From WTJH01 sp049889695 (GTDB taxonomy: Bacteria > Bacteroidota > Bacteroidia > Flavobacteriales > Flavobacteriaceae): a stretch of DNA of 64,000 nt. Positions 33,392-42,404 of the stretch are shown piece after piece. Under the pieces are notes generated by a model. It searched no databases. It saw nothing but the letters and a program-made list of their open reading frames with translations, and was not told where the DNA came from. The DNA lies in the NCBI GenBank assembly GCA_049889695.1, contig JBMHCX010000006.1, positions 257,849 through 321,848 on the forward strand, in the 5' to 3' direction. Position 1 is the first letter of the stretch, and every line of letters begins with the position of its first letter. The translations under genes and the position numbers were made by a program.

Positions 33392-36268
33392 TTAGAATTT
33401 AAAGTCAAGTCCCACCAAATAATTGGTTGGTCGAGGATAGATATTGTTATCGATACCACTAGGGATCTCTGGATCCAAACCATCGTAGTTCGTCACCACT
33501 AAGAGGTTTTGTCCAGTGATGTAAAAGCGAAGGTTATCTGTCGCATTATATCCCAAGGTGAGGTTGTCTAATTTCAAATACGAAGCATCTTGTAAATAGT
33601 AATCGCTCCAGTATTGCGCTCTTTCAAATCCTGTATTGAGGATATCTGTCGTTGCGTTTCGAACAATGTCGTTTCCAAACAGACTCTGAGAGAATCCAGT
33701 ATTCGAATTCACGTTGTTATACATATAGTTTCCTACACTACCTCGAACGGTAAACCCTAAATCAAAGGCGCCGTAGCTCAGGTTCGAACTAAACCCAAAG
33801 TAAAAGTCAGGGTCAGTATCGTGCTTAATCACCTTGTCGTCGTCATTGATGACCCCGTCTTGGTTCTGGTCTACATATACTCCTTCCAAAGGTCGGCCAT
33901 TGGTGTCGTATACTTGCTCGTAAAGGAAGAAGGAATTAGGCGTATATCCTTGCGCATGGATCTGAACAGTATTTCCAACACCACCGGCTATGCCTCCTGT
34001 CAAAACACCTTTGAAGGAAGGATCGTCGTTTAGGGTCAGTTTAGTAATCTCTCGCTCTTGGAAAGAGATGTTCATATCCACATTCCACGTGATCTTGTCG
34101 TTTTGGATAGGGATCAAACTCAAGGCTGCTTCGAGTCCTTTACTATCCATCTCTCCAATATTGGTGATAATTCCGTTTTCGAGGTTGGAACCTGCAGGAG
34201 GAGTAATAAAGTTCAGCAAGTCTTGCGTTGTCTTTTGGTATGCGTCGATGGATCCTGAAATACGGTCATTTAAAAATCCAAAGTCAAGACCGAGGTTTAG
34301 AGTTGTCGTTTCTTCCCATTTGATGTTCAAATCATATCCTTCCGGACGTAAAGTCGTGTAGAATTGATTCCCCAATTGGTATTGAGCTCTTGGTCCACCG
34401 GCCGTGTAGAGTCCTAGATAACCAAAATCGTTATTCAACTCCTGTTGTCCAGTGATACCCCATCCCAATCGTAATTTTAAGTTAGAGAGTGTAGCACTAT
34501 TGGCTAGGAAGCCCTCTTCGCTAATAGTCCAGGCTGCTGCCGCTGAAGGGAAGAAACCTGTTTGGTTTTCTGGGCTAAAGCGAGAAGATTTATCCATACG
34601 CGCTGTAGCTGTGATGGAGTACTTATCGGCATAACTAAAGAATACTCTTGTGAACAAAGACTCTAACCAGTTTTCCGAAGAAAGCCCTGCATCTTGTGCT
34701 GTTTGCGCTGCATTGGCTTGTAGATCGGTGTTGTTAAATCGGTTATGACGGTAGAACTGTTGGAAGGTATATCCGGCAGTAGCGTCTAATCGACTGTTGA
34801 GGGAAGTAAGGTCTTTGGTGTAGTTGAGGTAACTATCCAAAAATCGAGATTTAGTAACGTTCTGGTATGTCCCTACAAATCCATTACTTGTTTCACTTCG
34901 GTAGTTAGATGCTGCATTTCCTTCAATGCGTTGGTTACCATTTTGCTCCGAGTAGTCGTAACCAGTGATAAGGGTCGCTTTAAAGTCTTCAAGGAAATAG
35001 TAATTCAGATTGAAGTTTCCAATATGACGCTCTGTTAAAGCAGTATTGGTGCGGTTGCTGAGCAATCCTACAGGGTTGCGTGGGGCTAGCGTATTCGGAT
35101 TTCCATTCTGATCTAGCCACTCGAAAAACCCTCCAAAATCTCCATCGTTGGAAACCGGTCGGGAAGGATCAAAGCTGATTGCACTTCCGATAGCACCCTC
35201 GTTGGAGAAGTCGTTTCGGATAGATGTGTTGATACTGTTGATGCGTACACGTAGCTTGTCGTCTAATAAACGGAAACCTACAGATACGTTAACATTCGAC
35301 TTATCGAAACGGTCTTCTTTAAGTATACCATCTTGAATCACCTTGTTAAGCGATAAACGGTAATCGATGTTTTGTCCTCCACCAGAAATGGATAGATCAT
35401 TTAAAAAGGCATACGCCTGACGATAAATTTGGTCTTGCCAGTCGGTGTTTTCACTACCTAAGGTAACCCCATCAGGTTTGATGCTGTTGATCTGATTTGG
35501 CGTCAACAATTCAATCCGTTGAACCGGGTCAGAATAGGAAACACGTGAGGAGAATTGTGCTTGTAAGGCTTGGTTCTTCCGTCCTTTTTTAGTGGTAATG
35601 ATTAATACCCCGTTAGAACCACGTGATCCATAAATGGCTGTAGCCGAAGCGTCTTTGAGGACAGTAAAGTCTGCAATGTCGTTCGGGTTAATGGCATTCA
35701 GTCCAGCGCCATTGACATCTAAAGGCACTCCGTCCACAACAATCAAAGGATTGTTCGAAGCATTTAACGATGATCCTCCACGAATACGAATCTCAGAGCC
35801 GCTTCCTGCAGCACCTGAGCCCGTACTGATACGTACACCCGGGGTTTTGGCAGCAATTAACTGCTCAGGAGCTACAATTGCTCCTTGGTTAAATTCTTCC
35901 GTAGAAATCTTATCGACTGCTCCGGTAAGGTCTTTCTTTCGCGAAACACCATACCCGGTTAATACGACCTCATCCAATTGCTGATTGTCCAATTGTAGAG
36001 ATACGTCTAGCTGAGCAGTAGCCGCTGCTTCAGCTGTTAAAAAGCCGATAAAAGAGAACTCTAAGATGGCTCCTTCTTCTGCTTGTATCGTGTAGTTTCC
36101 ATCAAAATCTGTAGTTGTTCCTTCAGAAGTTCCCTGAATAACAACATTCACGCCGGGCAGGGGAGTCCCATCCGTTCCGTCTGAAACGGTCCCGCGAACG
36201 GTTATTTGCCCCTGAGCCAGTTGTAAACTAAAAAGACTCATGAAACAAATAAGTAAAGCTTTGTTCAT
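33392..36268 (-). CDS. susC: SusC/RagA-family TonB-dependent outer-membrane glucan porin
   Basis: 958 aa from the ATG at 36268; the reading open to 36307 adds only an unlikely leader. Signal peptide (MNKALLICFMSLFSLQL), a carboxypeptidase-like beta domain with VRGTVSDGTDGTPLPGVNV, then the plug with DEVVLTGYGVSRKKDLTGAV and GSRGSNGVLIITTKKG. A large C-terminal barrel ends in an aromatic residue (GLDFKF). With SusD it imports maltooligosaccharides using TonB energy. First gene of its operon, with LacI-type operators about 120-155 bp upstream. Confidence 0.96.
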   Translation of the reverse strand: MNKALLICFMSLFSLQLAQGQITVRGTVSDGTDGTPLPGVNVVIQGTSEGTTTDFDGNYTIQAEEGAILEFSFIGFLTAEAAATAQLDVSLQLDNQQLDEVVLTGYGVSRKKDLTGAVDKISTEEFNQGAIVAPEQLIAAKTPGVRISTGSGAAGSGSEIRIRGGSSLNASNNPLIVVDGVPLDVNGAGLNAINPNDIADFTVLKDASATAIYGSRGSNGVLIITTKKGRKNQALQAQFSSRVSYSDPVQRIELLTPNQINSIKPDGVTLGSENTDWQDQIYRQAYAFLNDLSISGGGQNIDYRLSLNKVIQDGILKEDRFDKSNVNVSVGFRLLDDKLRVRINSINTSIRNDFSNEGAIGSAISFDPSRPVSNDGDFGGFFEWLDQNGNPNTLAPRNPVGLLSNRTNTALTERHIGNFNLNYYFLEDFKATLITGYDYSEQNGNQRIEGNAASNYRSETSNGFVGTYQNVTKSRFLDSYLNYTKDLTSLNSRLDATAGYTFQQFYRHNRFNNTDLQANAAQTAQDAGLSSENWLESLFTRVFFSYADKYSITATARMDKSSRFSPENQTGFFPSAAAAWTISEEGFLANSATLSNLKLRLGWGITGQQELNNDFGYLGLYTAGGPRAQYQLGNQFYTTLRPEGYDLNIKWEETTTLNLGLDFGFLNDRISGSIDAYQKTTQDLLNFITPPAGSNLENGIITNIGEMDSKGLEAALSLIPIQNDKITWNVDMNISFQEREITKLTLNDDPSFKGVLTGGIAGGVGNTVQIHAQGYTPNSFFLYEQVYDTNGRPLEGVYVDQNQDGVINDDDKVIKHDTDPDFYFGFSSNLSYGAFDLGFTVRGSVGNYMYNNVNSNTGFSQSLFGNDIVRNATTDILNTGFERAQYWSDYYLQDASYLKLDNLTLGYNATDNLRFYITGQNLLVVTNYDGLDPEIPSGIDNNIYPRPTNYLVGLDFKF

Positions 36269-36386
36269 AATGGTTTGTTTAATTGTTAGTGTTAAGTTTT
36301 GTAACATCTTCTTCTTAGCTACTAATATAGGGATCTACAGAGATCTTGTAGCTCGCTTCAACCCACTATTGGCAAGAGCAAAAGTT
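36269..36386. other. susC 5' leader/promoter region
   Basis: 118 bp between the susC ATG and the operator pair. It should contain the susC promoter and leader. No perfect TAnnTTTG was found. A TATATTAG on the minus strand near the middle is the nearest match, and a short inverted repeat CTACA/TGTAG lies nearby. Confidence 0.4.
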
Positions 36387-36422
36387 TTTCAAACGTTTTC
36401 GTAAAATTTCAAACGTTTTCGT
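36387..36422. promoter_or_regulatory. Tandem LacI-type operators between susC and lacI
   Basis: The 16-mer TTTCAAACGTTTTCGT occurs twice, at 36387-36402 and 36407-36422. Each copy is centred on the perfect palindrome AAACGTTT with the CG step typical of LacI/GalR operators. The copies are 20 bp apart, about two helical turns, so two dimers would sit on the same face. The second overlaps the likely -33 region of the regulator gene, suggesting autoregulation and control of susC. Confidence 0.75.
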
Positions 36423-36439
36423 GTGAATAAATTTTTAAA

Positions 36440-36447
36440 TACATTTA
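36440..36447 (+). promoter_or_regulatory. Candidate -7 element for the LacI-family gene
   Basis: TACATTTA, one base off TAnnTTTG, 20 bp upstream of the ATG at 36468. Its place downstream of the GTG at 36423 argues against that GTG as the start. Confidence 0.45.
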
Positions 36448-36467
36448 GAGCACCAAACCTGCTACCC

Positions 36468-37499
36468 ATGCGCATGACCCTTAAGAAAATGGCCCAAGAG
36501 TTAGGGATTTCCGTGTCCACGGTCTCCAAAGCCCTGAATGACCACAAGGAGATCAGTCAGCAAACCCGTGATTTAGTTCAAGCTTTTGCCAAGCAGCACA
36601 ACTATCGGCCCAACCACATGGCGCTTCGGCTGAAGAGTAAAAAAACCAAGACCATTGGCGTAATTGTTCCGGAAATCGTACATGAGTTTTTCTCTAAGGT
36701 GATCCGTGGGATCGAGACCATTGCCGATGCTGAAGGCTATAATGTGCTGGTTTCTGTGTCCAACGAATCTTATGAAAAGGAAGTGTTGGTGCTACAGCTA
36801 TATACCGAGGGAATTATCGATGGAATAATTATGGGACTATCAGGCGAAACCCTCCAAAAAAAAGATTTCGAGCATCTGACAGAAGTAAATGCCCAAGACA
36901 TTCCTCTGGTCCTCTTTGACCGTTATGCTCCAGATCTGGGTGTGGATTGTGTTCGTATAGACGATTTTCAAAGTTCAATGACCGCGACGGAATATTTAAT
37001 ACGCAGTGGTGCCAAGAATTTAGCTGTGATTACCACTCCCGCTTACATGACGGTAGGAGAGCAACGTTTTCGGGGTTTTTGTTCAGCGCTTGAAAAGAAC
37101 GGATTAACCGTAGATGAACGCTGTGTTTTAAGAACAGAAGCTACCCAAAAACCCGCGGACATGGAGCTTCTGGAAGATCAATTAGTGCAGATGTTTGCCC
37201 AAGCTCCTGAAATAGAAGCTGTTCTTGGGGTGAATGAATATTTCGGAGCGGCAGCCATTAAAGTCTTGCGGCAGATGGGTCGATCCATTCCCCAAGATGT
37301 AAAAGTGATTACTTTTTCCGATGGAATCCTTTCCAAAAACACCTTTCCCCCTATGAGTACAGTGAGTCAGCATGGAGAACTCATGGGACGGACAACGGCA
37401 AGTATTTTGCTCGACCGTATGAAAAATAATCCGCCAAAACTTCCTCAGGATCACATCATACAAACAGAATTAATCCTACGCGACTCAACCGGATTTTAA
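36468..37499 (+). CDS. LacI/GalR-family regulator of the glucan locus
   Basis: About 343 aa. The N-terminal helix-turn-helix is LKKMAQELGISVSTVSKALN, with hinge NYRPNHMALRLKSKKT, then a periplasmic-binding-protein-like sensor domain (about 60-340) with TIGVIVPEIVHEFFS and GVNEYFGAAAIKVLRQMG. I chose 36468 because LacI proteins begin a few residues before helix 1. ATG 36474 is equally possible, and the GTG at 36423 adds 15 residues and abuts the operator. Likely ligand is a maltooligosaccharide or its product; sensing is inferred from context. Confidence 0.9.
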   Translation: MRMTLKKMAQELGISVSTVSKALNDHKEISQQTRDLVQAFAKQHNYRPNHMALRLKSKKTKTIGVIVPEIVHEFFSKVIRGIETIADAEGYNVLVSVSNESYEKEVLVLQLYTEGIIDGIIMGLSGETLQKKDFEHLTEVNAQDIPLVLFDRYAPDLGVDCVRIDDFQSSMTATEYLIRSGAKNLAVITTPAYMTVGEQRFRGFCSALEKNGLTVDERCVLRTEATQKPADMELLEDQLVQMFAQAPEIEAVLGVNEYFGAAAIKVLRQMGRSIPQDVKVITFSDGILSKNTFPPMSTVSQHGELMGRTTASILLDRMKNNPPKLPQDHIIQTELILRDSTGF

Positions 37500-37507
37500 G
37501 CAAGCAG

Positions 37508-37537
37508 TTGGCGAAAAAAAAATAAAGCTTACATTTG
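37508..37537 (+). promoter_or_regulatory. Promoter of the pgmB-malP-amylase operon
   Basis: TTG at 37508-37510 and a perfect -7 box TACATTTG at 37530-37537, separated by 19 bp, match the Bacteroidota -33/-7 layout. The pgmB ATG is 33 bp downstream. No copy of AAACGTTT is present here, so direct LacI control is not evident. Confidence 0.65.
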
Positions 37538-37570
37538 CTGAACATCTTCTTCCCTTTTTAATTTAGTATT

Positions 37571-38233
37571 ATGCAACCTACCCAGGCATTTATATTTGAT
37601 CTGGATGGTGTGATTGTCGATACAGCTCATTTTCATTATTTGTCATGGAAACAAACGGCTGCGTCTTTCAATTACCATCTGACCAAAGCCGACAACGAAC
37701 AATTGAAAGGGGTCAGTAGAGTAGACTCCTTGAACAAAATTTTAGCATGGGCAGATCATTCCCTTTCCTCGGAAGAATTTGACAAAACCTTAATCCAGAA
37801 AAACGATGACTATCTCTTGCGAATCCAGCAGATAGGCCCGCAAGACGCTTTGGATGGCGTAGCAGAACTCCTTTCTTTTCTACAAGAGAAGTCTATCCCG
37901 GTCGCACTAGGATCGGCCAGCAAGAATGCTCCTCTGATATTAAAATACTTGGAGCTATCCCACTTTTTTCAGGCCCTGATCGACGGTACTCAAGTCACTA
38001 AAAGCAAGCCCGATCCGGAAGTCTTTCTAAAAGGAGCAGAAGCATTAGGCGTAGCTCCAGAAAACTGTCTGGTTTTCGAAGATGCTGCCGCTGGTGTGGC
38101 CGCTGCCAAACATGCAGGGATGCAAGTGGTGGGCTTGGGAGATGCAGAAATTTTGCATCAAGCCGATTATCACTTTAAATGTATAGCAGAAATCCCCATG
38201 GATTTCTATCAACAACGTATTCAACAATCATGA
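37571..38233 (+). CDS. pgmB: Beta-phosphoglucomutase
   Basis: HAD-superfamily enzyme converting beta-glucose-1-phosphate (from maltose phosphorylase) to glucose-6-phosphate. The 220 aa protein has the nucleophile motif FDLDGVIVDTAHFHY near residues 9-23, the cap helix with LKGVSRVDSL, GSASKNAP (motif II), KSKPDPEVFL with Lys (motif III) and FEDAAAGVAAA (motif IV). It overlaps the phosphorylase gene by ATGA. Confidence 0.96.
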   Translation: MQPTQAFIFDLDGVIVDTAHFHYLSWKQTAASFNYHLTKADNEQLKGVSRVDSLNKILAWADHSLSSEEFDKTLIQKNDDYLLRIQQIGPQDALDGVAELLSFLQEKSIPVALGSASKNAPLILKYLELSHFFQALIDGTQVTKSKPDPEVFLKGAEALGVAPENCLVFEDAAAGVAAAKHAGMQVVGLGDAEILHQADYHFKCIAEIPMDFYQQRIQQS

Positions 38234-40539
38234 GACAAGATTATATCGTAGCTCATCCTTGGAAAATTATCGAGGAGGGCTTTGATCCCCAAAGAGTAGA
38301 ATCTTCCGAAAGTCTTTTTAGCATTGGGAACGGTGCTATGGGGCAGCGAGCCAATTTTGAAGAAAATTATTCAGGAAAGACCTTTCAAGGCAGTTACATC
38401 GGCGGTGTATATTATCCCGATAAAACCCGAGTAGGATGGTGGAAAAACGGATATCCCGAATATTTTGCCAAAGTATTAAATGCACCCAATTGGATAGGAA
38501 TTCGCTTTTGGGTCGATGGGGAAGAGTTCGACATCGCCACCCATCAAATTCAAAATTTTCGCCGGGAGTTAGACATGCAAAATGGTGTCTATACGCGGTC
38601 GTTTAGCTTAAGTACTTCTTCCGCTGGTCTTTTAGAGGTGGTCATTACTCGCTTTTTGTCCATGGCTCGTACAGAAATTGGCGCCATCAAATTTCAAGTC
38701 AAGGCGATGTCCGATTGTAGGTTGGAATGGATGCCTTACATCGACGGTGGTGTTCAAAACCAGGATTCCAACTGGGATGATCCCTTTTGGAAACACACCC
38801 AGGAATACTCCGATGATACCTTTGCTTGTCTGCGCTCGCATACCCTGAAAACAGACTTCCAAGTGGCGACCTATATGGATAGCCAACTACTGGTCGATGA
38901 AAAAACAATCCCTGCAGCAGAAGCCTGTACAGTCGCAAATGCCAAGATCAGCAGTCGATATGTGGCCGACCTGAAGAAAGGGCAAACCGCTCAATTCTAT
39001 AAATTCGGGGGCTATGTCTCTGGAACCAATCATGCCCCAGAGGAACTGCTGGCTGTGGCGAAGCAAAATACGTTGGCAGCTCTTAAAGACGGTTTCGACC
39101 AATTGTTGGAGGAACAGAAACAGGCTTGGAGTGATATTTGGAAAAGTGCAGATATCACGATCGATGGTGATGTAAAAGCTCAACAAGCCATACGATTCAA
39201 TATCTTCCAACTCAACCAAACTTACAATGGCCATGATTCTCGGTTAAATATCGGCCCTAAAGGATTCACCGGTGAAAAATACGGGGGAAGCACCTATTGG
39301 GATACAGAGGCTTATTGTTTGCCATTCTATATGGCGACCAAAGACAAACAAGTCGCACGAAATTTATTGAAATACCGTTTTAATCAGTTGCCTCAGGCGA
39401 TTGAAAATGCCCAAAAGTTAGGGTTCACCGATGGAGCCGCCCTCTATCCGATGGTGACCATGAATGGGGAAGAATGCCATAACGAATGGGAGATAACTTT
39501 CGAAGAAATACATCGCAATGGAGCCATTGCCTTTGCCATTTATAACTATATCCGCTACACGGACGATACTGCCTACATGGCCGAAATGGGATTGGAAGTA
39601 CTCATTGGGATTGCGCGCTTCTGGGCGCAGCGTTTCCATTTCTCGACCGATAAAGATGCCTACGTAATGCTGGGGGTCACTGGTCCGAACGAATACGAAA
39701 ACAATATCAATAACAATTGGTATACCAATTATATTGCCAAATGGTGTTTGCAATATACAGCGGCTCAATTCAGGCAATTAATGGAAGAAGCGCCCAAAGA
39801 TGGGGCTAGAATTCAAGAAAAAACAGCCATGCGTCTTGAGGAAGCACAGGCTTGGGAGACTTTAGCCGATCAGGTCTATTTTCCACGGGATGAAAAACGC
39901 CAAATATTCCTGCAACAAGACGGTTTCCTCGATAAGGATCTGAAAACTGTAGATCAGCTCAATCCTGCAGAACGTCCCATCAATCAGTATTGGTCTTGGG
40001 ATCGTATCCTGAGAAGTCCCTATATTAAGCAAGCAGACACCCTCCAAGGATTCTACCTCTTTGAAGATCATTTCACAGCAGAAGAATTGGAGCGTCACTA
40101 CAATTTCTATGAGCCTTTTACGGTTCACGAATCCTCTCTTTCCCCATGCGTACACAGCATTCTTGCTGCCAAGCTCGATAAGATGGATGATGCCTATGCT
40201 TTGTACTTGCGCACCGCCCGTTTAGACCTGGACGACTACAACAAGGAAGTAGAGGAGGGGCTACATATTACCAGTATGGCCGGTACTTGGATGAGTGTAG
40301 TTGAAGGCTTTGGTGGGCTACGTGTACGCTCGAATCAGTTGCACCTCAGTCCTAAGCTTCCCCAAGAATGGGATGGTTTCGGATTTAAAATTAACTTTAG
40401 AGAAGGGATAGTAGAGCTCAAGCAAACTACGGGCGGGACACATTTGTGCTGGACCGGGCCAACACCCCTAGAGGTACAACTACACGGCAATCCTGTCTGC
40501 CTTACATCCGATAAAGAAACCTTTGTTCAAAACACATAA
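38230..40539 (+). CDS. GH65 maltose phosphorylase
   Basis: 769 aa from the ATG at 38230 (4-bp overlap with pgmB); the upstream reading inside pgmB is not used. It shows the GH65 (alpha/alpha)6-barrel segments YGGSTYWDTEAYCLP and GEECHNEWEITFEEIHRNG (about residues 413-431), the latter carrying the general-acid Glu. HITSMAGTWMSVVEGFGG is the phosphate-binding part. It splits maltose with phosphate into glucose and beta-glucose-1-phosphate in the cytoplasm. The pairing with pgmB supports maltose rather than trehalose or kojibiose. Confidence 0.94.
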   Translation: MRQDYIVAHPWKIIEEGFDPQRVESSESLFSIGNGAMGQRANFEENYSGKTFQGSYIGGVYYPDKTRVGWWKNGYPEYFAKVLNAPNWIGIRFWVDGEEFDIATHQIQNFRRELDMQNGVYTRSFSLSTSSAGLLEVVITRFLSMARTEIGAIKFQVKAMSDCRLEWMPYIDGGVQNQDSNWDDPFWKHTQEYSDDTFACLRSHTLKTDFQVATYMDSQLLVDEKTIPAAEACTVANAKISSRYVADLKKGQTAQFYKFGGYVSGTNHAPEELLAVAKQNTLAALKDGFDQLLEEQKQAWSDIWKSADITIDGDVKAQQAIRFNIFQLNQTYNGHDSRLNIGPKGFTGEKYGGSTYWDTEAYCLPFYMATKDKQVARNLLKYRFNQLPQAIENAQKLGFTDGAALYPMVTMNGEECHNEWEITFEEIHRNGAIAFAIYNYIRYTDDTAYMAEMGLEVLIGIARFWAQRFHFSTDKDAYVMLGVTGPNEYENNINNNWYTNYIAKWCLQYTAAQFRQLMEEAPKDGARIQEKTAMRLEEAQAWETLADQVYFPRDEKRQIFLQQDGFLDKDLKTVDQLNPAERPINQYWSWDRILRSPYIKQADTLQGFYLFEDHFTAEELERHYNFYEPFTVHESSLSPCVHSILAAKLDKMDDAYALYLRTARLDLDDYNKEVEEGLHITSMAGTWMSVVEGFGGLRVRSNQLHLSPKLPQEWDGFGFKINFREGIVELKQTTGGTHLCWTGPTPLEVQLHGNPVCLTSDKETFVQNT

Positions 40540-40542
40540 ACC

Positions 40543-42393
40543 ATGAAAAAACACGGACTTTTACTTTTACTATTTTTGCTTTCCTTCCAGGGGACAGCTC
40601 TTGCACAGCAGGTTTTCGACCGGGTAGAGCCGCCTTTTTGGTGGGCCGGGATGAAACACCATAAGATCCAGCTGTTGCTCCATGGAACCGATATTGCTCG
40701 CTTGGTCCCCGATACTTCGACTGCCATCATTACGGGAGTAGAGCGTACCGAAAATCCCAATTATCTATTCCTAGACCTTCAGTTGAAAGATCTCACAGCA
40801 GGCACCTATTCACTTCCATTTAAAGACCCTAAAACCGGTCAGTCAGTGGAGCTTTCCTATGAGCTTAAAAATCGTCGTTCGGGTTCTGCAGAGCGCAAAG
40901 GCTTCGATGCTTCGGACGTTATTTACCTGATAATGCCCGATCGTTTTGCCAATGGGAATCCTGAAAATGACGCTCACCCAGAGACCATCGAAGGGCCGAA
41001 TCGGGCAGATAAGGATGGCCGCCACGGAGGTGACCTCCAAGGAGTCATCGACCATCTAGATTATTTGCATGAACTCGGCGTTACAGCCCTTTGGAGTACG
41101 CCGCTTTGTGAAGATAACCTCCCCACGGTTTCCTATCACACCTATGCACAGACGGACCTCTATCGTATCGACCCTCGATTTGGAACCAATGAAGACTACC
41201 AACGCCTGTCGGCTGAAATGCATAAACGCGACATGAAGCTGATCATGGACTATGTCACCAATCATTGGGGAACCAATCATTGGTTGTTAAAAGACCCCCC
41301 TCATCAGCAATGGATCCACCAGCACGACAGCATGTTGTGGTCCAATCATCGCAAAGAAATTTTTTCAGATCCATATGCCGCAAAAACCGATTACAAAGGA
41401 ATGGTAGAGGGCTGGTTCGATGTTACCATGGCCGACATCAACCAAGAGGATCCACTCGTATTAACCTACCTCATCCAAAATGCACTTTGGTGGATAGAAT
41501 CTGCCGATCTAGACGGCTTTCGGGTCGATACTTACCCCTACAACGACCTCAAGCCTATGGCAGAATGGGTCGCGGCCATTATGGAAGAATATCCCAACTT
41601 CAATGTGGTTGGAGAAGGGTGGATGCACAATTCCGTCCATTTGGCCTATTGGCAAAAAGACAGTGCTCTTGGAGCGCTAAACAACTTCAATTCACAGCTG
41701 CCAGCGGTTATGGACTTTACCCTGACCGATGCTTTAGTCTTGGCATTTTCTGAAAATAATTCCTTTTGGGAGAGTGGCTTAACCCGTATTTACAAGAACC
41801 TACAAAACGACTTTTTGTATCCAGACCCCAATAACATTCTCATTTTTACCGAAAATCACGACACCAACCGTATCAATGACACCTATCCTGATTTTAAAGA
41901 CTACAAAAGGCTGATGACGGTACTCATGACCCATCGAGGGATTCCACAAATCTATTACGGATCAGAAATTGGTATGACCGGAAAAAAGAAAGTTGGTGAT
42001 GGCGACATCAGGAGAGATTTCCCCGGAGGTTGGCCGAACGATCCCAAAGACGCATTTACGGCCGAAGGGAGAAACAGAACCCAACAGGCCTATCATCAGT
42101 TTACCCAAAAAATCCTCAACTGGCGAAAAAATTCGCCGGCGATCCACTATGGGAAAACCCTTCACTTTGTACCTGAACACGATGTTTATGTCTATTTTAG
42201 GTATTTGGAAAATCAGCGAGTCATGGTGGTCATTAATAATGATACCCAAGAACGTCGCCTCCAATTGAATCGTTTTCAGGAAGGACTCCAAAAGCACACA
42301 CGCGGAACTGAGGTGATGTCCGATACAGCGCTGGACCTAACGGAAAGTCTTCTCGTTCCGGCAGAAACGGCCTACATTATTGAATTAAAATAA
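40543..42393 (+). CDS. Periplasmic GH13 neopullulanase/cyclomaltodextrinase (SusA-like)
   Basis: 616 aa. Signal peptide to about residue 22 with no lipobox, so periplasmic. An N-terminal cyclomaltodextrinase-type beta domain (about 25-110) precedes the GH13 barrel: YLIMPDRFANG, region I DYVTNH (236-241), nucleophile Asp329 in GFRVD, acid/base Glu358 in VVGEGW and Asp440 in ENHD. A C-terminal beta domain ends the protein. It would shorten imported maltooligosaccharides. 3 bp after the phosphorylase gene. Confidence 0.94.
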   Translation: MKKHGLLLLLFLLSFQGTALAQQVFDRVEPPFWWAGMKHHKIQLLLHGTDIARLVPDTSTAIITGVERTENPNYLFLDLQLKDLTAGTYSLPFKDPKTGQSVELSYELKNRRSGSAERKGFDASDVIYLIMPDRFANGNPENDAHPETIEGPNRADKDGRHGGDLQGVIDHLDYLHELGVTALWSTPLCEDNLPTVSYHTYAQTDLYRIDPRFGTNEDYQRLSAEMHKRDMKLIMDYVTNHWGTNHWLLKDPPHQQWIHQHDSMLWSNHRKEIFSDPYAAKTDYKGMVEGWFDVTMADINQEDPLVLTYLIQNALWWIESADLDGFRVDTYPYNDLKPMAEWVAAIMEEYPNFNVVGEGWMHNSVHLAYWQKDSALGALNNFNSQLPAVMDFTLTDALVLAFSENNSFWESGLTRIYKNLQNDFLYPDPNNILIFTENHDTNRINDTYPDFKDYKRLMTVLMTHRGIPQIYYGSEIGMTGKKKVGDGDIRRDFPGGWPNDPKDAFTAEGRNRTQQAYHQFTQKILNWRKNSPAIHYGKTLHFVPEHDVYVYFRYLENQRVMVVINNDTQERRLQLNRFQEGLQKHTRGTEVMSDTALDLTESLLVPAETAYIIELK

Positions 42394-42404
42394 ACGCCCA
42401 TAAT

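Noticed and set aside
36423..36467. GTG start for the LacI-family regulator
   Set aside because: It directly abuts the second operator and lies upstream of the likely -7 box. The DNA-binding domain begins just after the ATG codons at 36468/36474.
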